Part shown: piece after piece, positions 11,979-26,400 of the stretch
How the letters are laid out: every line of letters begins with the position of its first letter
Position numbering within the stretch: position 1 is the stretch's first letter
Source of the DNA: Lutraria lutraria
Taxonomy: Eukaryota > Mollusca > Bivalvia > Venerida > Mactridae
Length of the DNA: 64,000 bases
Assembly: GCA_964023205.1 (NCBI GenBank)
Contig: OZ026847.1
Location: forward strand, 7,748,819 to 7,812,818
Direction: 5' to 3'
Notes under the pieces: generated by a model
What the model was told of the DNA's origin: nothing
The model's input: the letters and a program-made list of their open reading frames with translations, nothing else
Database searches by the model: none
Made by a program: the position numbers and the translations under genes

Positions 11979-12425
11979 TAGGGCGGTGGCGAGTATACGA
12001 GTACTCGGGTATTGAACAATCTAGTATGAATAATCGTACGTTCTTACTAAGATTCGTGGTTCGCGATCTTGTTTTAGATTCAAAGTGTATTCTTTGTTCT
12101 TAAAAACTCTCTTTCGCTGAATGTATAGTGTCACATCATGGACTACTTTAAATGTTTTCCAAGATGTCCAATGGGTTCTTTAAATAATGATACTGGTAAA
12201 ATAATTAATTGGAAGGGACTACGTATAAATTTAAGCCATAGAACAATTTATATTGATTGATTCCTATATGAAATCAAATTTAGCTGTCTTCAGGACTGCA
12301 ATTTTGAAGTTTTAGATGGGTTACTTGATAACAAAAGATTCGTGATTCGATTTGTGGATCGATCGTAAGTGTTGAATCGTGGATTGGATCGGATCGCCAC
12401 TTAAACCCAACGATCCACAGCCCTA
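11979..12425 (+). mobile_element. hAT-type MITE with perfect 8-bp target duplication
   Basis: The 447-bp element begins TAGGGCGGTGG and ends CCACAGCCCTA. ACGAACAT lies immediately on both sides (11971-11978 and 12426-12433), the 8-bp duplication expected of hAT transposition. There is no coding capacity. The interior matches the older copy at 2851-3243 in reverse orientation. Confidence 0.9.
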
Positions 12426-12544
12426 ACGAACATCCATATCAATACTTTCACTGAACATCATGTTAATGTTATAAATATCACAACATCTGACATCAGTTAA
12501 ATGACACTCGTTTGGTTATTTCGTACTTAATTGTATTATTATCA

Positions 12545-13215
12545 TCAACACGTTAACCTAAACCTGTGTAACTATATGGCTTCAGTATGTTAACCTAAAA
12601 CTGTGTTACTACGACATCACTGCGTTAACATACAAACCTGTGTAACTACGGCATTACTATGGTAGCATAACCATGTGTTACTACGGCATTACTATGGTAA
12701 CATAAACCATTTGTTGCTACGGCATTACTATGTTATGTGTTACTACGGCATTACTATGGTAACATAAACCATGTGTTAATTGCTACGGCATTAATATGGT
12801 AACGTAAACATGTGTTACTATGGTATTACTATGGTAACATAAACATGTGTTACTACGGCATTACTATGGTAACATAACCATGTGTTACTACGACATTACT
12901 ATGGTAACATAACCATGTGTTACTACGGCATTAATATGGTAACATAAACATGTGTTACTACGGCATTACTATGGTAACATAACCATGTGTTACTACGGCA
13001 TTACTATGGTAACATAACCATGTGTTATTACGGCATTAATATGGTAACATAACCATGTGTTACTACGGCATTACTATGGTAACGTTAACATAACCATGTG
13101 TAACTACGGCATTACAATGGTAACATAACCATGTGTTTCTACGGCGTTACTATGGTAACATAACCATGTGTTAATTACTACGGCATTACCATGGTAACAG
13201 AAGCATGTGTAGCAG
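12545..13215. repeat. 35-bp minisatellite, about 18 units
   Basis: Units contain GGCATTACTATGGTAACATA followed by ACCATGTGTTACTAC, period about 35, with decayed units at the left edge (from about 12545) and single-base variants throughout. Confidence 0.93.
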
Positions 13216-14230
13216 TGTCATCACTACGGTAATATTACGGCATGATCACTAGGCCCATATAGTACATGTAAAGGAATTCGACTGGTTCATTCTAGATGAA
13301 AATCGAAATTTGTTTCACGACAACGCGTGTTGCTATTTATGTGATTCTTTGATTCGTTAATGAATCTATCTAAATGCAGACATGTTGAAACTTATAAGAA
13401 TAGTATTTTACTAATGAACAAGCATGGTCGTACGAGACAGTGTGAGACGTCATGATACGGACTATTGTACAGATACCCCACCTGTCGTCACGCCTCAGTC
13501 ACTCGTTAATAATTGTCACAGTCAATAATTTACACAGACAATGCTATTTTAGTCGATGTCTTAAACAGCCAAATGTGCTTGGTCGCCGGTTCAATTTGTG
13601 ATCGTCACGATCGATACGAATACCATACGAGTTTACGTTTCACGGTCAATGATTTTCAATTCACGCACATGTATAGACCTTGCGGACTGGGGGAATGGTA
13701 TCGCATTACTATCGTGTACTGAAATAAAAATACAAGCTATTAGTCTGTCTAATTGACCATTTTATTCTGCTGAAATATTTAAATTTGGACCTAGAAATTC
13801 CAATCTGACTAAAGTATTCGATCTTCCTTACGGCAAGATCTGATGACGGCCTATACCAGTTTCTATTTTCAAAAGTCGGAATTTCCATGATCACTATTTA
13901 TATCTATTTATAATTCAGCCAATCGTATAACTCGTTTCATCGGTACTTTGGCCGAATGAACTTTCTACCTGACGATGTTATTTAAACGTTAGTAAACATT
14001 AAATTACGTATAACATATTTGTCTGCAACCACGTTTTGATTTTTTTAGTAATCCTGATCGACTCGGCCATAGTAGTACAGAAAATTTAATAAACACGCAT
14101 GTCACATTGGCGCTATCATTACATTTAGTTGCGTAAGAATAGGTGTTCGTGATAACTACAAGTCAAATATTGTTTTTTACCGCGGTTAAAAATAGAATCA
14201 GATCACTTTCAGAATTATGAAAGTAAGGCG
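13216..14230. other. Intergenic spacer upstream of the sulfotransferase gene
   Basis: No supported gene. A 69-codon ORF at 13513-13722 has no recognisable motif and starts without ATG. The right end merges into the putative promoter. Confidence 0.4.
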
Positions 14231-14233
14231 CTG

Positions 14234-14269
14234 ATTGGCTAGTGGAAAAGGTCACCTGAGGTGACCTTC
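14234..14269 (+). promoter_or_regulatory. Palindromic AGGTCA half-sites and inverted CCAAT upstream of sulfotransferase
   Basis: A perfect 21-bp palindrome, AAGGTCACCTGAGGTGACCTT, lies at 14249-14269. It contains two AGGTCA half-sites facing each other across 7 bp, the core recognised by many nuclear receptors; each side also reads AAGGTCA, an extended monomer site. GATTGGC at 14234-14240 is an inverted CCAAT box. The ATG is about 140 bp downstream. The regulatory role is inferred. Confidence 0.5.
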
Positions 14270-14410
14270 TATAGGTCGTCTTCAGATCCTCATAGCGTAG
14301 CGGGTTTGAGGATATGATTTTAATCAGATTGTAGAAATTCAATCCGGGAATATTTGGACTTAAAACTTTTCAGTTTATATTTTGGTTTACGCGAACATAC
14401 AGAAGTGAAT

Positions 14411-17400
14411 ATGAATTTTACGACGTGTCGTCACGGATTGAAACAAAAGGGATTTAGATATGCTGTTCTATTTATCGCGGTACTCATCATTGTCTCATTA
14501 TGTAAGTTATGTTTTATTTCTACTTATAAGATATAACATAAATTCTATTAAACCGTATGTATATAAATGTCACTAATAAACGTTAGTTGACTCTTCTGTT
14601 CAATCAAGTCACTAAGTTTCTTGCGTAAATAAAACGTTGATCAATATGTTCTCATTGAACATATTGCACATGTCGATATTTTGCCTGCCCGACCCAAGGG
14701 AATTTGACATTTCTAAAATTTCTAAAACCCTAGAGACAACCGTATTCGTCTAAATCCTGGAGCCTACTTGGTCTATCAAATGCGACATATATGTAAAACC
14801 CGGCCAAAGACAAAGACTATTTCCCGGACTCGGAGTCATTAAAGACATTGAACCAGGAATGCGAGGCATGTGACTTATGGACCAGAAAGTCCCCTAATTC
14901 CACAGTAGGGGGTAATAAAACAGACAGGGTCATTGATAGACTAGCACCTGTTTACATAATCTGTTACTCTATGCTTATAAAAACAAAAGTAATTTAGTCA
15001 TAAACTTATTATCACTGTAAATCAATAAAATTTATTACCCCACTTTTTGACTAGGTGTCAAGTCTACAGACCGTGACCAGGCTGGTTTTATCTGATTAGG
15101 GGCAATAAAACAATTAAGAGATTAGACCACATGTGGATTTTGGGGGGGGGTCACTTTTATAGTAGCTGTTCAATGTCTTTAAGTTGATCAAATTCTCGCT
15201 TGTCGGAAATGGTCTTCTGTCTAAAGTTCTGTGTAGCCCGCCTCCCACCGGGTGGGCAAAATATTGACGAGTGCATATATATAGATAGTTGCCATTGAAT
15301 AAATTATATAGTTAACTTGCCATTGAATATATAGTTAACTTGTCGTTGAATATACATGGTTAACTTGTTGAATATACAGTATGGTTGCCATTGAATATAC
15401 AGTATGGTTGCCATTGAATATACAGTATGGTTGCCATTGAATATATAGCAAGGTTGCCGTCGAATATATAGATAGGTTGCCATTGAATATATAGATAGGT
15501 TGCCATTGAATATATAGAAAGTTGCCATTGGATATTTACTAATGTTGTCTATATTTACAGTATATGCTTGTCCATATTATGGTATGTATACACTCTTCAA
15601 TTTGCTCATTGTCACAATTTGCTTATTTAACAACACATTATTTATAAGTACGGGCGATTTCTTTCAGAAAGTACTATACTTATTTGGATAGATAACAAAA
15701 GATCGAATGAGACATTGAAGTCAAAACATACACGAAATTCATTCAAACTTGATGTACTTAAACTACTGCTTACATTTTTTAAAAACATTTATACATAGAA
15801 GCACTGTGATAAATATATACATGTATACAACCGTAGTGCACGTATATGCGTAAGTGAAGTCGAGTTGTCGTGAGCTTTGCTATTCTAAGACGTGTAACTA
15901 TAAGAGTCGTATTTATAATACGTACGTCTTGTATTATAAATTCTTACCAAGTGTGCCATCTTGATACAATGTTGTTTAGTCTGACTAAAAATGAAAATTT
16001 ATTAGATATGATCAATGATAAAACATGACCATTTTAGAATTTTCCTTTATACTAACTTAACCATAGGCACTCGATTTCCGTATATACATGTATATATATA
16101 AGGAAATATGAAGCGACAAAATTTGAAGATTTCTTTCTTGGACAGATTTGCGGTGTTTTTTGTTTTTTTTTGGTGCGTGTAGATTAAAAATGAAGTTTGG
16201 AAAGTGGAATGGAAAGCGGAAGTGGAGTGAACTTGTATTATAACCTCGTGAAGCTTTTAATTGAAAAAATGCAATTTTTCACTGAAACACGAGAAAGTAA
16301 AATTATAATTCCATATATCTGCTTTAAAATCTTCTCCATTTATCTGTACACGATACAGGATAATTTCTCAACCTTGAGGCCATTATATAATTATATTACC
16401 TTAACTGTATACATGTACATTGAAATATAACACTCGCCGTGTCAATTCGTGTTTTGTGTCCATGGAATAATAAAAATGTGTGCGATTGTAATCCATAACT
16501 GATTTTTCAAATCCTTGCTTTAGAATTAACGCTCAGTTGTATATAGCAAAATGAACCTAATGCGCTTAAATAAATGCTTAAAATAATGCTACTTATAGAC
16601 ATTGTTTTATTTAAAGACGTTAGACCGATGAGATTAAGAACAAAGAACACTTACTTTGTAGAAATACCTACACGTACACACATGTTTACGACGATCAATT
16701 TATAAGAGACTACATATATATACAGGGAGCTGTCTTAAAAACAAGTTATGTAGGTAGCCTGATATTTGTTATATCGAACTATGTATGTGTTGTCGACAAA
16801 TACGTACGATCACTTGAAATATTTGAAATTGTATACATCGGAATTTCAGAAAGTACGCTATTGCGAAATTGTATTGTCGTATATTCTGTCAAAATGACCG
16901 ATAACATTTTTTGAAATGGTTGGGCGAACATACGCAATATAATTATGCAATAATACGTGTTTCTCATTGTTAACGGGTGTGTGTGTATTTAACGGATTAG
17001 AGAAAAAAAATTACTTGTATTATACTCTACTCTGAAAGGTTTACACGCTGTATAGAGTAGCCCGTCCTTTTCCAATACAACTGTTCAAATATTTATTGTT
17101 AGCCAGTATAATAATCAATAGATCGGCAGCATAAATCATTAAAATATCGCATTTAAGACGACGATTCTTTTGGAATATTTCAGATTAATTTCAGTATCGG
17201 TTTTGATTATAGGTTATATACTAATACTAATGTACGTCAACATTCGCACCAAGACTTTCAATAAGTTTGCAATATTTGGTTCAGATACGTTTTTGTAACC
17301 TGACTTGGTTAAGACTTCGTGTCTTCTTCGGGTCTTTGAATACACGAGACAGATTAGTTAAAGCATATTATATTGTAAATACAGCCCTATGTACAGATTT

Positions 17401-20400
17401 AATCTACGGGCAGTATTTTTTTATATATAACTTGACATTACAGACTAGGAGCGTTCTATACATAGCGTGACGTCACTACGTTTGCCAGTGCATAGCGCTA
17501 CCGTAGTGTACACATTGGACTAAGAGAATTTATACACACTTCGGATACTTTTATGCTCCAACGTAAAAGTCAAGTCATTATAAGGGTTGTTAATTGGTAC
17601 ACTCTTGGATTAAGATATAGATAAATATAGTTTGTCGTCAGTTTTATTTAGTTACTTATTAATGAATAATTTACCTGTATTCAGTTCAAACTAGTCAATT
17701 TGCAGAGACCGGATGGCACATGGATGACAGACAATAATCATGACGTTAAGAAGACGGTTCACTAAGATTAACAACCATTTTCCTCCGCTTCGCCTACTCG
17801 GACAAAATGGTTGTTTGTCTAATGGAACACGTACTTCTTCATAAGTCAATCCTTGATTTTGTGTATTAATTCAGTTTATACATGTACAATGTAGTTCTAT
17901 TTAATCAATAAAACTACCTGGGTTTATATTTCTTTTGCAAGTTTGGAATTGGGCGGGGTCTCAATTAGAAATTGTTTTTTCTGCAGAATAAGTCTAAAAG
18001 GCAAACGTATTCCCTTATTGGAGACACTCAAGTGTTTTTTTTTAAACAGAACAGAAACTTTATTAAGACTTGAGCAGAAAAGCTCATCGTCACAAAATAT
18101 ACATGTACATATACTATAGTATATACATACAATTATGCAAACATGCTTTTTAAATAAATGTAAGAACTTATTAAATAATAATTCAGTACATGTATAATAG
18201 AAAAAATATGAGGTCGTATTTATCAAATTAAAATTAAGTAGAGCCAGTTATGAAAATACAGTAAAGTAAAGTGAGAATGTTGTTATCATAATATTATAAG
18301 CGAAACATACATCATATATTTTGTTTATTTCTTAGTTTAAAAGACTTAATGCAAAAAATACATAGTTTGTTAAGAATATTTTTATTTGTTTCATTTAATA
18401 ATAGTAACAATTTAGAATCTGGGAATAAAACTATTTGTAAGTTGACTGTACAAAGGGCAAATAAAAACAAAATGAAAAAAATATCTACATCTGATAAAGT
18501 ACAATAATTACACAGTCTTTCATTCCTAGGAATATTTGAAAGTCGACCGGTTCCGCTTAATAATTAATGAGAAGAGAGTCTTAATTTTAACATTACGTTT
18601 CTATATTTCTTATTTTGCGGTATTCTAAGATATTGTGCTCTTTGAAATCACTTGTAAATCATCATTTGCGGCGACATATTCGCGCCAGTACGCCACTTAT
18701 TTATATATAGATCTTTTATTCGTAATTTAAATATATTGACGAATGATTTAATAAATATTTATTGATACCGGGTAATACCACACTTCTGATATCCAGTTTG
18801 ATTAAGTAGCTCACGAACTTTATAATTATACCCATGTGGTGTCAGTGAGCACATTGTTTGCTGTCGCCCACTGTTGAAGCCTATCGTCAAATAATGCTTG
18901 CAAAACAGCTTACCAGAGTTACGCCTCTGTAATTATTCGGGTTTGTTGGATCGCTTTTCTTAAAAATTGGTATAATCACCCCTGAGGACCAGCTTTTCGG
19001 AAATATTTTTGAAAAAGGATATAGTTAAATAAAAGTTCTAATGCATGTCCAGTAATGTTAACTGTTTCTTTGAAATACTCATAGATAATGTTATCTAACG
19101 CTGGTGACTTATTTATACAAGCTTTTTTATTGCTTTTATTATTTCGTTTACCGTTATAGGTAAATCTAATTCCGGGTATGTTACGTTTCGCTGATTATTG
19201 CTGAAATTATTCACATGTTCATTTGCCTCTATGTTACCTATTACGTCATCAATCCCCGTCAATAATCTCGTAAAATGTTCATAAAATTCATTATTTGAAA
19301 TCGTTTCGCCCGAGGGGTTAGATAATCTTTTCTTAAAGATTCTCCAGAATCGTTCGGAGGTTTGTGACGCATATCATTCATTTTTGAACTTAAATCTTTA
19401 TTATAATTTATTTTTGAACTTAAATCTTTATTATAATTTATTTTTGAACTTAAATCTTTATTATAATTTATTTTTGAACTTAAATCTTTATTATAATTTA
19501 TTTTAATGCTTTCGGCAACAATATAAGTTATCGCGTTTTCTATAAAAAAATAGCTTTCTTGTTTCAGCCGATCGATTTTGGTTGAATGATTTAATTGCTT
19601 GTTCATATTCATGCAATTTGTGCACACATTCGTCATTAAACCATTTTCCTCAATTTGAATAATGATTTAAAACCAATCCCCATATTTACATATCGTAATA
19701 TTTAAATTTCCTATTTCTTGTAATATTCTTAAAACATTTTTATTTACATCATCATCATTTAGTTATAATGCTATTGAAATAAATGTAGACCTTTTTGTAA
19801 ATCTGATTCAATAGCTGTCTGATGTGAATATTCTATAAATAAAACTGTTGTGTGTCTAAACATTAAAAACCATACAAAATAAGAATCAAGGCACATTAAT
19901 TTTTTTCACCCGTCTTTATGCTAATAGATATATACAGTAGACCTACATAAATATGTCTATATTTACATAAAAAACGTCATTTAATATGACAAGCCTGAAC
20001 AGGTTCGTAAACATGAAATTTATGAAAATGTAGGATCCCATGAATACAGATCTTTTTTGTCAATACCTTTATATGGTAAAACCTTTACATACTTTTATAT
20101 TGCAATGAATAGATTTTTTTATTCAGATGAATCTTCCGTGGAAGTAAAAGTAAACAAAGAACGACATATTGAATTGATTTTATTCTGTTTGTTGACTAAA
20201 TACACACGGAGGGTCGCTTGCGGGTTTTTATACGGGTTGTCATTCACTGCCTCATAATGAAAAGGTTAATTCATTGATTTTCGGGTACAATTTTGAATGT
20301 AAATAATTATACAAGTAATGTAAAGGGTAATGACTATACATTGAACTTATTACTGTATGTATTGAAGCCAAGAATTTAAAGTTAGTGTTGAGGTTTGTGA

Positions 20401-23400
20401 GGTTCGATTTTTTTTAGAAAACACTTCAAAAGTAAAGTTTGCCTAAAAAACTTGACCACCAAACTCTTGTATTGCAGTTCATATAAAGTAATTCTACTAC
20501 TAGGTAGGGGGAAATATTTTTTTGAATATTTCATTTTCATTTTGAATCAATACTGAGTTAAGAAGCTTATTGTTTTAAACATGTGCTTACCAAAAATATT
20601 TTTTGGATCGCGGCCATTTTGCCGGGCCGCTCGAGTTAAGACAGCTGTGACAGCTCTAGTTATATCTGTGTTCATTACATCCATGTTAATTGTAAATCAT
20701 TTAATTTCTTATTTTTGTTTCAGACCAAGTCCATTTTAGAAAAGGCCATACTGGAGATTTTATTTTTTATTCAAAAGGTTTGTTTTCTTTTTGTTAGACT
20801 TTCATGAGCCATTGTTTACGTCATGTCCAGTCTGTATACATAGTTCCCATATCTACAATATTTACCTCCCTTGGCGGCCATCTTAGTTGGCAAATTTCTT
20901 ATGCGCTTAATAGAAAAAATCAGAAAATTGGTTATTTAACAAATCTGTTTTTAAAAGATAACTTAATCATGAAGTTGTTAAGGCCATAAAAAACATCAGG
21001 TTTAAGAAAATGTAGTTGTCACATATGAATATCCAATATTTAGAATTATCAAAACAAAAATGTAAATATCTTCTATCAATGCTTGTTGAATTTGCCAACA
21101 AAGATGGCTACCAAGGGAGGTAAATATTGTAGATGTGGGAACTATGTATTGTACTCTCCGGAATTAACTTTTAATACTTGATAAAAAGCGATGATGGCAT
21201 CTAACATACGATTCAGATCTCCGTCACCTTTTGTAATATTGAAAACAAATGTGATTTTCCATGCCATTTAACACCACCTAGCAGCTAGCAGAATTATTTT
21301 CTCGGAAACTCAACGATAATTCAGCTTTCTACAGCCGACACTCGCTTGATGCGCATGAATTTTGATGCGGACCAAAAGTACTATGTTTTTCTACATCCGC
21401 CATGTTATTGTTAAAGTGGTCGAGTTCTGTTCCATAGTGTGTTACATCGAAGACTGCTCTAATTTGAGTTATTTCCCTTTGATAGCTTTTTTTAAATACG
21501 AATAAAATTATTGTTTTGAGAACGTTAAAAAACGTTAGGGTCGGCGCCATTCGGCTAGGTAGGGTCGGGTTACCCGAAAGACACAATTTTTTTTGGCCTC
21601 ACTGATAAGACCTTGATATAGGAGAAATAAGATGTACTTGAATTTCAACATCCAAAAAACTAATGGGGCTTTAAAAATTTAACAATAACTTTTTGTTCTT
21701 TCAGATGGTGTAGACAATCCAGTGCTTGTTAGACCAGGCAAGGATACGAATGGTGAGCTTCCAAATAGCATTTATAAAATATGGTTTGGAACTACATGTA
21801 GGATGTGTTTTATAGACATTTACATACAGAAGACTTTGCTTTTTGAAGAAACAATACATCTTGCATACTCAAACTTTAGCATTAATTTCACTTAATTGTA
21901 ATATCATTCTTCAAATTCGTTAATTTCTACAAATAACTGTGTGTCTTTGTTTTATCCGGCTTAATACCATTTTCAACATTATTTCAGTCATATCGTGGCA
22001 GGCAGCTATCCTAACCAGTTTTCATGGACTTCATATAGGCCTTAACCAGTACTAACCACATTCTATCCACAAGCTTTTGCCAAGCTACCCCACATAATTC
22101 AGAGGTGGAGAACAATTTAAATAAAGCCTTTATTATTATTATTAATTTAACATAGGATGTGATATCTTCTGTCAAAACTGTCACGGACAGTGTGAGCCTC
22201 GCCCGGGGTTCGAACTCACAACCTCTCGATCAGTAGACATAAGCTCTAATCACTGAGCCAGCCGGGCAGGCTTTCTACAAATATGGCAAATACATATAGT
22301 ACTTAGAGTAAAAATTATTTTGTTACTGGTGACTCGACCTACCCCATATTTGCCCTGCATGGACTTTTACTTAAAGGGGCATACCCTACAACTGACAAAC
22401 ATTCTGTGAAAGTGTAAAAATGTGTTAAATGTATACTAGTATGTAAAACAATATATAATGGATAATTGCAAGAAGAACTTGGTCATAAAATGACTAGTTT
22501 AGGTACTAGCCGCAAAAAATATAGCTATGACTAATAAATCACTTCCACCCAAAAATTGTACAACAAACTCCAAAGAGTTTCCGATCTTTTATGGAAACTA
22601 ATATTTTTGTGATTTTATGAAGAATGGTACATCCACAGTCAGTCTCATTTTTTACCAGTCCGCACAATTTGAGAATATTGATAAAACCCCTAATTTACCC
22701 TACATGTTTTTCTATATAGCTTAGTAGTGATCATGTAATCAGATACAAATACTTTTGTTATGCCTTAGATATATTTGCATGACACATCACAAGCTTGGAT
22801 CTTTTTCAGTTGTTCTTCGGAATACAAAAGAGTTTGCGTGGAATGGTGTTTTGCCGGATATGGACAAACTTCCGCAAGCAACAACGAAGCAACACATGCT
22901 GATTAATTCCTATATGAGCTGTGGATCTAGATTTACCAGTCAGTTTTTTGGATACAGGTAGATACATGTATATAATATCTGGCACTGGCCGCTACTATAC
23001 CGCATCTTTTAGTCTACTGTTCAATGATTAAATAAAGGTATTATCATAGACTTAGATTCTCTTCTGTTTTATTGTTTTATGTAATTATAAACCAATGGCA
23101 TTTTAGTGCTTTTGAAATTTGACCGAGTGTGTCTGTTTTAGAAAAGCTTAACTTTATATAACAGTGTAGATAACCCATGTGACTTCTGACTGTAATTTTT
23201 TTATTCTGACTTCAATTTTCATGACACATAGCACATGCTTAGCGGGAAAATGTGTATGTTCCACTTACAGCTTCCCGTACTATCCATATGTGACGTCAAA
23301 AGTCACTTAGGTCATTCACAGCGAAATGAGTGTTTTTCAAAGAAAAAGGGCTTGTTTCGTCGGTTATATTAATTATGGGATAAAATCAGCAATTGTTTGT

Positions 23401-26400
23401 TTTTTGCATATATTTTTATAGCAAAAAGCTAATGGGGCTTTAATTATACCAATGAAGTATTGGTGAATGTCAGCAGTCAGAACTACAACAGGGAAATCAG
23501 CAGTACAGTGATAAAGTTTATCTTTTTCAGAAATGATTCGTTTTACTTCTATGAACCACTGTGGAATTTTAACATGATGGCATTTTATGACGACCCAGAT
23601 ATTGAGTGTGACGTCATCGGTGATAAACAGACATGCAGGTATTAAACGAACTTTATTATTTTTGGGCCTACAGAAGAGATACAAAATTTTCGTTGCTTAA
23701 AAGAACTAGATAACAATAATATTACTATGATTAATAATTGTGTAAGTGTTTACTTTATATCTTATTATGTGATATCACTTTACATCTTCGTATGTGATAT
23801 CACTTTATATCTTAGTATGTGATATCACTTTATATCTTAGTATGTGACCATCACTTTATATCTTAGTATGTGACCATCACTTCATGTCTTATTATGTGAT
23901 ATTACTTTATATCTTAGTATGTGATATCACTTTATATCTTAGTATGCGATATCACTTTATTTCTTAGTATGTGATATCACTTCATGTCTTATTATGTGAT
24001 ATCACTTTATATCTTAGTATGTAATATCAGTTTATATCTTAGTATGTGATATCACAACTTTACTTTTAATTATTCAGGAGAATCACTGGTTCACAGTTGA
24101 ACAAAGTGCCCGTAAGCAAATTATCCAACACAAGACAATATCAAGCAGGTGCTAATTCAAATGAATACCAGTTTTATCAAGTAGATGACAGGTAATTATG
24201 TAATATTTCTCATTTTTGTTTGTAAATAGATGCATTTCAGTCCAATGTTACCATAAGACTGATGTACAATTAAATAAATGCGTATATATTATATACTACG
24301 AAAGACTGGTGGTGACATTTCAACTTCAAGATTTCAAAACATGAAATAATGAAGTTGAAATCGTGAATTTTTGAAGAAAAAATCGTGAAATTTACTGGGA
24401 AGATTTCAAATGTAAATGACATGTATATATACCTGTGGTGTATGCGAAGTTTTGAGATTGACAATTATCAATCCAAAATTAAAGTTACTTGGAAGATTTC
24501 AAAACAACTCTTGAGTTGTTTGAATGATGTTTGAATCTTTCTTCCCATGTTAGTTTAATATCTCTCAGATAAGAATGAATTAAAACATCAAACTTTCAAC
24601 TTTCCTATCCATCTTGATGCAGCCTTAAAGTTTAACAAATACATGTTTTTTCTAGTATTTAGATTTTGTTCAATTCTTCAAGCTATATAGCTGGTCATAA
24701 TACATACGTTTATTCATGCACATGATACAATCAAACGGTATATCAGTGAAGCTTAAACAACTTAGAAGTAACTACAAGTATATAAGGAACACGTGCGAGA
24801 CTTGCCCTTTAGTGTGTGAGGTATAAGGTAGTTCTGGATCTCATAACTAAATTGATCTTTTTTATTTCGTCTTGTTAATGAACTACAATGTAGAGCATAC
24901 GTATCATCGTCAAAGACCCTCGACTAAGTAGTGTGGGTATGTTTACAATTTGTCTCAGCTGTCCAGCAAAATGGAACTTAAATGTTCTACATGCAACAAT
25001 ACTACCTTTATTTATACAGGAATTCAACAGTCATGGACATTCTGTTAGATATACTAACTGATATCTACAACTGTCGATTTCAAAAACTTGCCAATATCAT
25101 TGTGGACAGTGTACAAGGAGAATATGGAGGTTTGCATTTATTTCTTAATTATAGACATCTTAAATTCAACTCTGAAATGATTAAATTATACATTGGTTTA
25201 CAATAACAACACATTCTTGTAATGAAACATAATCAACACTTTCATCCTAATATGATGACAAACATTTATATTTACTACATGCTGTATATTGTGCCGGGTA
25301 CTAGAATAATATGGATCCATTTTACAAATCACGTAAATTCATTACATAATTAAACTGAAGATGTATGAAGGCATTATATGCAGTATAGTACGATTTTATC
25401 AAACTGTCAAATTTAAGCTAAATAATTACATGGTCACTGAATGTGATTTGTTTTAGCTTCGTTCCAAAGTTTTCGTTTAGTGTATCATTAGGGTATGTCC
25501 CTTTCCACATGCTCACATTGTTAAATACATGTTCGTTCATTCGACAACCGGTATAAAGAAAATACTGTTAATCGAATCTCGAAGCTTAGTATAAATGCAA
25601 AAATTGACCGTGAAATTGTGCAGCTCTTTGACAGTTTAATGAAAATCGCGCAATACATGCATGTAATTGATTATAGATTTCAATATTATCATACTACATT
25701 CCTTCAAACCAAAGTAGATTATATCGATATCTCTCACGAAACAGACAATATTAACTTGCAGTATGGATGAATTCACACACATGTACATTTATTTGCTATA
25801 TTTAACATTTTAGGTCCTAGTTGGCAAGTATATCGACAATGTATGGCAGACAGGAAAAATGAGAAAACAGAGTGCCTGGCTCAGTTAGAAAATGTATGCA
25901 AGAAAGCTGATCACATTGTCACCAAGGTACTCAGAATTACGACAGGTGCTCTAGACAAACTTATGGAACGTGTGAGCAATCTGAAAACAGTACATCTCTA
26001 TCGAGATCCGAATGCTATAATTAACAGCCGACGAGAATGGAGAGGTTACCCGATAACAGACGGATTCAACAATGCTAAGAAGTTATGTGACAAAATGATG
26101 ATTGATTTAGTTGGTGGATTAAAACTTATGCATCAATTCCCTGACAGGGTAAAATTTGTGTTTTATGAGGATATCATGTCCAGTGTAGAAGTTAAAACTA
26201 AAGAGTTGTATAAATTTCTTGCTATGGACGCATCATTAATGAAGTTTGAAAATGCAGAAACATTGAACAAAATTGCTAATCCTGCACCGAAAGATTCAGA
26301 AGTGGCTCGATTAGCAGAATTAAGGAAAAAGAACAATGCATTTTGGTGGAGGCAAAATCTGCCTTTTAATGTTTATGGAATAATTCAAGACCAGTGTTTT

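Noticed and set aside
13513..13722. 69-codon ORF upstream of the sulfotransferase
   Set aside because: Non-ATG start and no family signature; length is within chance expectation.
14354..14410. Upstream extension of the sulfotransferase from a TTG
   Set aside because: TTG is not a normal animal start. The ATG at 14411 gives the basic stretch and signal anchor expected of the family.
15304..15528. 74-codon minus-strand ORF
   Set aside because: Translation of the 23-bp minisatellite.
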